Assembly (NCBI GenBank): GCA_937870855.1 | Contig: CALMWT010000120.1 | Span: forward strand, 1-39,309 | Direction of reading: 5' to 3' | Length of the DNA: 39,309 bases | Source of the DNA: an uncultured Taibaiella sp. | GTDB lineage: Bacteria > Bacteroidota > Bacteroidia > Chitinophagales > Chitinophagaceae | In this document: one piece after another, positions 35,273 through 39,309 of the stretch | How the letters are laid out: every line of letters begins with the position of its first letter | Position numbering within the stretch: position 1 is the first letter of the stretch | Notes under the pieces: generated by a model | Seen by the model: the letters and a program-made list of their open reading frames with translations, nothing else | Databases searched by the model: none | What the model was told of the DNA's origin: nothing | Made by a program: the position numbers and the translations under genes

Positions 35273-36277
35273 ATGAAGGCTCTGATTATTCGCTTTTCGT
35301 CTATAGGAGATATTGTTTTGACTACGCCGGTGGTGCGATGCCTGAAGCAGCAGAAGGAAAATGTGCGGATTCACTACCTTACGAAGCGGGTTTTTAAGCC
35401 TGTGCTGGAGGCGAACCCTTATGTGGATGCGTTTCATTTTTTGAACGATGATTTGAATGAAACTATAGAGGAGTTGCGGAGGGAAAAGTTTGATGTGGTG
35501 ATAGACCTTCATAAAAATATACGCACGCTGAAGGTGAAAAGGGGGTTGAATACGGAGTCTTATTCGTTCGACAAAAAGAATGTGGAAAAGTGGCTGCTGG
35601 TAAACTTTAAGTGGAATGTAATGCCGGCCGAAAGTATAGTGGAGCGGTATATGAGCGCGGTGAAGGGGCTGGGGGTGAAGAATGATGGGCAGGGGTTGGA
35701 TTATTTTATTCCTGAAAACATACAACTATCGAACAGCGATGTGCCTATGAGCCACTGGGCGGGGTATGTGGCGTGTGTGATTGGGGGGTCGTACAATACG
35801 AAAAAGCTGCCGGTGGAAAAATGGAAGGAGTTTGTGGAGGGGGTGCGGTTTCCGGTAATGTTGATTGGGGGGCCGGAGGATAGGGAAGAGGGCAGGGAAA
35901 TAGCGAAGGTAGATGGGGTGAAGGTTTATAATTCTTGCGGCAAGTTTGATTTGAATGAATCGGCATGGCTTATTTCAAAATCGAGGGTGGTGGTGAGCAA
36001 TGATACGGGTATGATGCATGTGGCTGCTGCATTTAAGAAACCAATTGTGTCGCTGTGGGGGAATACTGCGCCGGAGATGGGTATGTTTCCGTACTATGGT
36101 TATAATGATCTTGAAAAGACGTTGGCGCCGGGTTTGGTGCTGTTGGAAAATAAGGGGCTGGGTTGTCATCCGTGTTCAAAGTTGGGATATTATAAATGCC
36201 CGCGGGGTCATTTTAAGTGTATGCGGGAGCTGGATATGAAGTATGCGGCAAGTATGGTAGAAAAACATTGGGCTTAG
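35273..36277 (+). CDS. Glycosyltransferase family 9 (ADP-heptose:LPS heptosyltransferase-like)
   Basis: A 334-residue GT-B enzyme. The N-terminus (MKALIIRFSSIGDIVLTTPVVRCLK) and the C-terminal donor site (VVVSNDTGMMHVAAAFKKPIVSLWGNTAPEMGMFPY) are classic GT9. RRGHFKCM-like PRGHFKCM and CHPCSK near the end are shared with heptosyltransferases. It likely adds a heptose or related sugar to the LPS core on the cytoplasmic face. The gene is unusually G-rich and C-poor on its coding strand, opposite to the LysM gene before it. Confidence 0.9.
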   Translation: MKALIIRFSSIGDIVLTTPVVRCLKQQKENVRIHYLTKRVFKPVLEANPYVDAFHFLNDDLNETIEELRREKFDVVIDLHKNIRTLKVKRGLNTESYSFDKKNVEKWLLVNFKWNVMPAESIVERYMSAVKGLGVKNDGQGLDYFIPENIQLSNSDVPMSHWAGYVACVIGGSYNTKKLPVEKWKEFVEGVRFPVMLIGGPEDREEGREIAKVDGVKVYNSCGKFDLNESAWLISKSRVVVSNDTGMMHVAAAFKKPIVSLWGNTAPEMGMFPYYGYNDLEKTLAPGLVLLENKGLGCHPCSKLGYYKCPRGHFKCMRELDMKYAASMVEKHWA

Positions 36278-36336
36278 ACCCAACCATGACATTAAAGGGC
36301 TTGTCTTTGAGACGGCGACAAAATAATAAGTTGCTA

Positions 36337-36366
36337 TTGTGTGCTAAACCATAATGATTATATTTG
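36337..36366 (+). promoter_or_regulatory. Bacteroidota-type promoter of the gliding-type surface protein
   Basis: TTG (36337-36339) and TATATTTG (36359-36366) are 19 bases apart, matching the consensus. The predicted transcript would start about 34 bases ahead of the first ATG at 36407. Confidence 0.65.
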
Positions 36367-36406
36367 TTTATGTCTTTGGCACTAAATCATCCAATTTAAT
36401 TTATTC

Positions 36407-39309
36407 ATGTTGATGAAATTTTACACAGTCTTTATGAAAAGGAATATTCCACCATTTGCGTTAGCGCTTTTTGCCTTGCTAATTGCTATTGCACCGTTTA
36501 AGGGATTTTCACAAAACTTGGTTTGTCCTCCAAATATTGATTGGGAGATGGGAGACTCGACAGGCTGGTTAGGCGAATATGGCGGACCTAATACAACGGC
36601 AGGGGTGAATGTAGGTTCCGCCCCATTTCCGGGGGGAGTTCCACAAACCAATATTACCACTCCCAATGCTGGGTTTGTAACAGGTAGGCACACTATAATG
36701 AATACTACTATGCCTGTGGATCCTTATGGATTATTTCCAGTAGTTGCACCGAATGGCGGACAGTATGCAGTAAAAATTGGAGATGACTTAACAGGTGCTG
36801 GAGCAGAGAAAGTGAGATTTACATTCACTGTGCCTGCAAACATCAATAATTATAGTGTTAGATTTTTATATGCCGTAGTTTTAAATGATCAGGGGCATTT
36901 TCCAGAAGAACAACCACGTTTCACGGTAACAGTAAGGGATGCCGTAACTGGACAATCTTTCAAAGAAGGGTGTTCCGATCTGAATTTTGTCGCCGCATCC
37001 GATATACCAGGCTTTCTCACTAGTGCGTTGACCGCTAATAGTGCGCCAGTGCGTTATAAACCCTGGACTGAACACGTTCTAAATTTGAGTGGATCGGCAG
37101 GTAAAACTGTAAACATTGATGTTACTACTGGTGATTGTTCAGCGAGTGGTCACTTCGGATACGGCTATTTCGATGTACAAGAATGTGAAGAATATCTTGT
37201 AACGGTACTCGGTGATTCCTGTAATCTGGACAGAGGTGGTGTTTCTCTTCGCGGGCCTACCGGGTTTATGACGTATGAATGGTACAATCATGATTTTACA
37301 ACTTTGCTGGATACGGGTGAGCATGTAACTATTCAACCTCGCTCCACTAGTCCTGAAGTGTTTCGTCTTGTACTCACTCCTTTCCCTTCTGTAAGCTTGT
37401 GTAAAGATACTTTGGTGACCTTGCCTTATGCAAACATCAATATTGATAAGATAGACAGTGTTTGTATTGAGCCAAATAATCCTGTTGTCTTAGACGCTAA
37501 TATTTTTGGAGGTAGCGGAGACCTTACTTACCAATGGTCGGAAGTAGGCTCTGGCAATACAATGAGTTGTAATGACTGCAAAGTGCCAACCGTTACGCCA
37601 CCAAGTTCAAACAGATATACGGTGCGGGTAGATGACACAGTTGGTTGTCACCGAAGCGAGGTAATGAACATAGGGGTCAATGAAAATACGGTCAATGCTA
37701 CAGAAGACTTTGTGCTGTGCCGCCCGGGTTATACCCAACTCAATGCCGAACCTACAGGGTCTGCACCACTTACCCCGGTAAGCTGCGATACAAGTGGACT
37801 TCCTGTTTGCGCTACCCCCGACACCTTAGTTATGAGTACGCAATACAGAGAAAAACTCGGCAGCAGAGAAGATACTTCGAGCATAAACAATCCGTTTGCT
37901 GCTCAATACACATCGGCACACATGCAGTTTATCATTAGAAAAGAAGACCTGTATGCTTCCGGTTTCAGACACGGCGCTATCAGCAGTCTTGGTTTTGAAG
38001 TAAAAGATCCCGGCACTGCCAGCCTCAATACCTTCACTATTTCTTTAGGATGTACAGAGCAGGGAAGTCTGGGAGGTGCATTTGTACCTAACACCAAACG
38101 AGTTTACACATCCACTGGTGCATTTGCTCCTGTGGCAGGATGGAATGACTTTCAGTTTGACAAGCCCTACAACTGGGACAGAAACCAAAATCTGGTAGTG
38201 GATATTTGTTTCTACAATCCTGGTAAAGATATTCCGGCCTCTATCATCGTACTCAATACCGGAGCCAGCGATGCCCTGGTTGCCTACACTGTTTCCAATA
38301 CCGGAAATGTATGTGCTAACGGAAAAAGCGATGATCTGGTAGTTCATAGCGGACGACCACTGATGCGCGCAGGCTTCTGTAAATCTAAAGACACCACATT
38401 TGCTTATACCTGGGTGCCCGGAAACTTCCTACAGGATTCAACCATTCAATCGCCTATTGCTTATGTAAACAAGACCGTGGAGTATTTTGTGCATACTATT
38501 GGCGGTAGCGATTGTCCGATCAAAGACAGTGTAACCATCACCGTTCCTATTCACGAATACGACTACACACCAAGAGATACCTCTATTTGTTACGGTGCTG
38601 AATTTGGTCTGGTAGCACTGGGTAATTTCACATCAGTAGAGTGGTTTGAATACGATCCGCTTACTGACATTTACGCTACTCCTACCAGCCTTACATGTTC
38701 CGGCTGCGATGATCCGAGCAAGATTGCCAATCCGATAGCTATGCCTAAGGATACTACTACCTATGCAGCGGTATTTACAGACGAATATGGATGTAAGGAC
38801 ACTTTCTATTCTTATGCTGTTGTAAGACCGTTGCCACTGGTAAACATTCTGAATAAAGACACCACCATCAAATACGGACAAAGCCTTCAGCTATTGGTAG
38901 GCGGTGCCTATATGTATAGCTGGAGTCCTTTGTCATCGCTTACGCATCCAAACGTCGCCTATCCTTATGCTACACCTACTGAGCCTACTACCTACTATGT
39001 GTGGGGTCTTGCAGAAGATGGCTGCCGTAATATTGACTCTGTAAAAATTGACATTGACTACCGCGACAATCTGTTTGTGCCTACCGCCTTCACACCAAAT
39101 GGCGATGGTAAGAACGATGTATTCCGTGTATCAAATATCACCTTCCAGAAACTTCAGGAATTCAGAGTATTCAACCGCTGGGGTCAGGAGATATTCAGCA
39201 CTACCGATGCCAAACGCGGATGGGATGGAAGTTGGAAAGGCGTACCTCAGGACATGGGCGTTTACCAATACCTGATAAAAGTTGCATACCCCGATGGCTA
39301 TATTGAAAC
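36407..39309 (+). CDS. Large T9SS/gliding-type surface protein with CHU_C domain, 3' end outside window
   Basis: An open frame of 967 codons that runs off the right edge. Starts at 36407, 36413 or 36434 are possible; 36434 gives the most compact signal peptide (MKRNIPPFALALFALLIAIAPFKGFSQ). The body starts with an adhesin-like domain (WEMGDSTGWLGEYGG). Repeated PKD-like units follow, with paired cysteines (SCNDCKVPTVTPPSSNRYTVRVDD, TCSGCDDPSKIANPIAMPKDTTTYAAVFTDEYGC). The end (FVPTAFTPNGDGKNDVFRV ... FNRWGQEIF ... GWDGSWKGVPQDMGVYQYLIKV) is the gliding-motility C-terminal domain, a type B T9SS signal. Perhaps 10-20 residues are missing. It is likely a surface adhesin. Confidence 0.88.
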   Translation, partial: MLMKFYTVFMKRNIPPFALALFALLIAIAPFKGFSQNLVCPPNIDWEMGDSTGWLGEYGGPNTTAGVNVGSAPFPGGVPQTNITTPNAGFVTGRHTIMNTTMPVDPYGLFPVVAPNGGQYAVKIGDDLTGAGAEKVRFTFTVPANINNYSVRFLYAVVLNDQGHFPEEQPRFTVTVRDAVTGQSFKEGCSDLNFVAASDIPGFLTSALTANSAPVRYKPWTEHVLNLSGSAGKTVNIDVTTGDCSASGHFGYGYFDVQECEEYLVTVLGDSCNLDRGGVSLRGPTGFMTYEWYNHDFTTLLDTGEHVTIQPRSTSPEVFRLVLTPFPSVSLCKDTLVTLPYANINIDKIDSVCIEPNNPVVLDANIFGGSGDLTYQWSEVGSGNTMSCNDCKVPTVTPPSSNRYTVRVDDTVGCHRSEVMNIGVNENTVNATEDFVLCRPGYTQLNAEPTGSAPLTPVSCDTSGLPVCATPDTLVMSTQYREKLGSREDTSSINNPFAAQYTSAHMQFIIRKEDLYASGFRHGAISSLGFEVKDPGTASLNTFTISLGCTEQGSLGGAFVPNTKRVYTSTGAFAPVAGWNDFQFDKPYNWDRNQNLVVDICFYNPGKDIPASIIVLNTGASDALVAYTVSNTGNVCANGKSDDLVVHSGRPLMRAGFCKSKDTTFAYTWVPGNFLQDSTIQSPIAYVNKTVEYFVHTIGGSDCPIKDSVTITVPIHEYDYTPRDTSICYGAEFGLVALGNFTSVEWFEYDPLTDIYATPTSLTCSGCDDPSKIANPIAMPKDTTTYAAVFTDEYGCKDTFYSYAVVRPLPLVNILNKDTTIKYGQSLQLLVGGAYMYSWSPLSSLTHPNVAYPYATPTEPTTYYVWGLAEDGCRNIDSVKIDIDYRDNLFVPTAFTPNGDGKNDVFRVSNITFQKLQEFRVFNRWGQEIFSTTDAKRGWDGSWKGVPQDMGVYQYLIKVAYPDGYIE

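Noticed and set aside
35162-35725. 187-codon minus-strand frame
   Set aside because: It is the shadow of the G-rich GT9 gene; its composition (Pro, His, Leu) follows from that skew.
1-39309. tRNA, rRNA, tmRNA or 4.5S RNA genes
   Set aside because: I looked in the gaps, in particular near ffh and rpsP, and saw no cloverleaf or conserved RNA motif other than the cobalamin riboswitch.

Overview
The window looks like a piece of a Bacteroidota (Bacteroidetes) chromosome, most like the Chitinophagaceae/Sphingobacteriia side of the phylum. Reasons: several secreted proteins end in type IX secretion (T9SS) C-terminal sorting domains (YPNPA...-type motifs); one protein ends in a CHU_C/gliding-motility C-terminal domain; S16 is long-tailed; promoters fit the Bacteroidota -33 TTG / -7 TAnnTTTG pattern; and DUF4476, DUF4465 and DUF1501 proteins are present. 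I see no rRNA, tRNA or CRISPR array.

Layout. 1-909 (-): tyrosine recombinase cut by the left edge, with a disrupted start. 1055-6564 (+): a tight six-gene cassette of unknown function: GAPFWFD-type membrane protein, TIM-barrel amidohydrolase, EEP-fold nuclease/phosphatase, endolysin-like M15 peptidase, small orphan protein and outer-membrane-like protein. 6594-13975: housekeeping and envelope genes (GT2 glycosyltransferase, ffh, rpsP, SAM methyltransferase, GT-C glycosyltransferase with TPR tail, yebC, rlmB). 13986-19524 (+): a vitamin B12 uptake operon. A Bacteroidota promoter sits directly ahead of a cobalamin riboswitch, followed by a DUF4465 T9SS protein, a second T9SS surface protein, a YncE/BtuG-like lipoprotein and a BtuB-type TonB receptor. 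Between the first two genes lies a cluster of GNRA-loop palindromes (REP-like), bracketed by an exact 18-bp direct repeat that duplicates the start of the downstream gene. 19539-29286 (-): FMN reductase, a giant S8 peptidase with T9SS tail, DUF1501 protein and two frameshifted T9SS surface proteins. 29627-33960 (-): rpsA (TTG start, strong Shine-Dalgarno) and a BCCP/DUF4476/lipoprotein operon. 34124-39309 (+): LysM/RlpA-like protein, GT9 heptosyltransferase-like enzyme and a large gliding-type surface protein running off the right edge.

How the genes work together. The B12 module is the clearest functional unit: low cobalamin should relieve riboswitch repression and produce surface binders that hand B12 to the TonB receptor. 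The 1055-6564 cassette is the best candidate for an undescribed system: hydrolases predicted to act on three kinds of substrate are bracketed by an inner-membrane and an outer-membrane protein, beside an integrase. Its function is not known to me. Three likely frameshifts (integrase start, a G9 tract, and a second T9SS gene) may be biological or assembly errors; the sequence alone cannot tell which.
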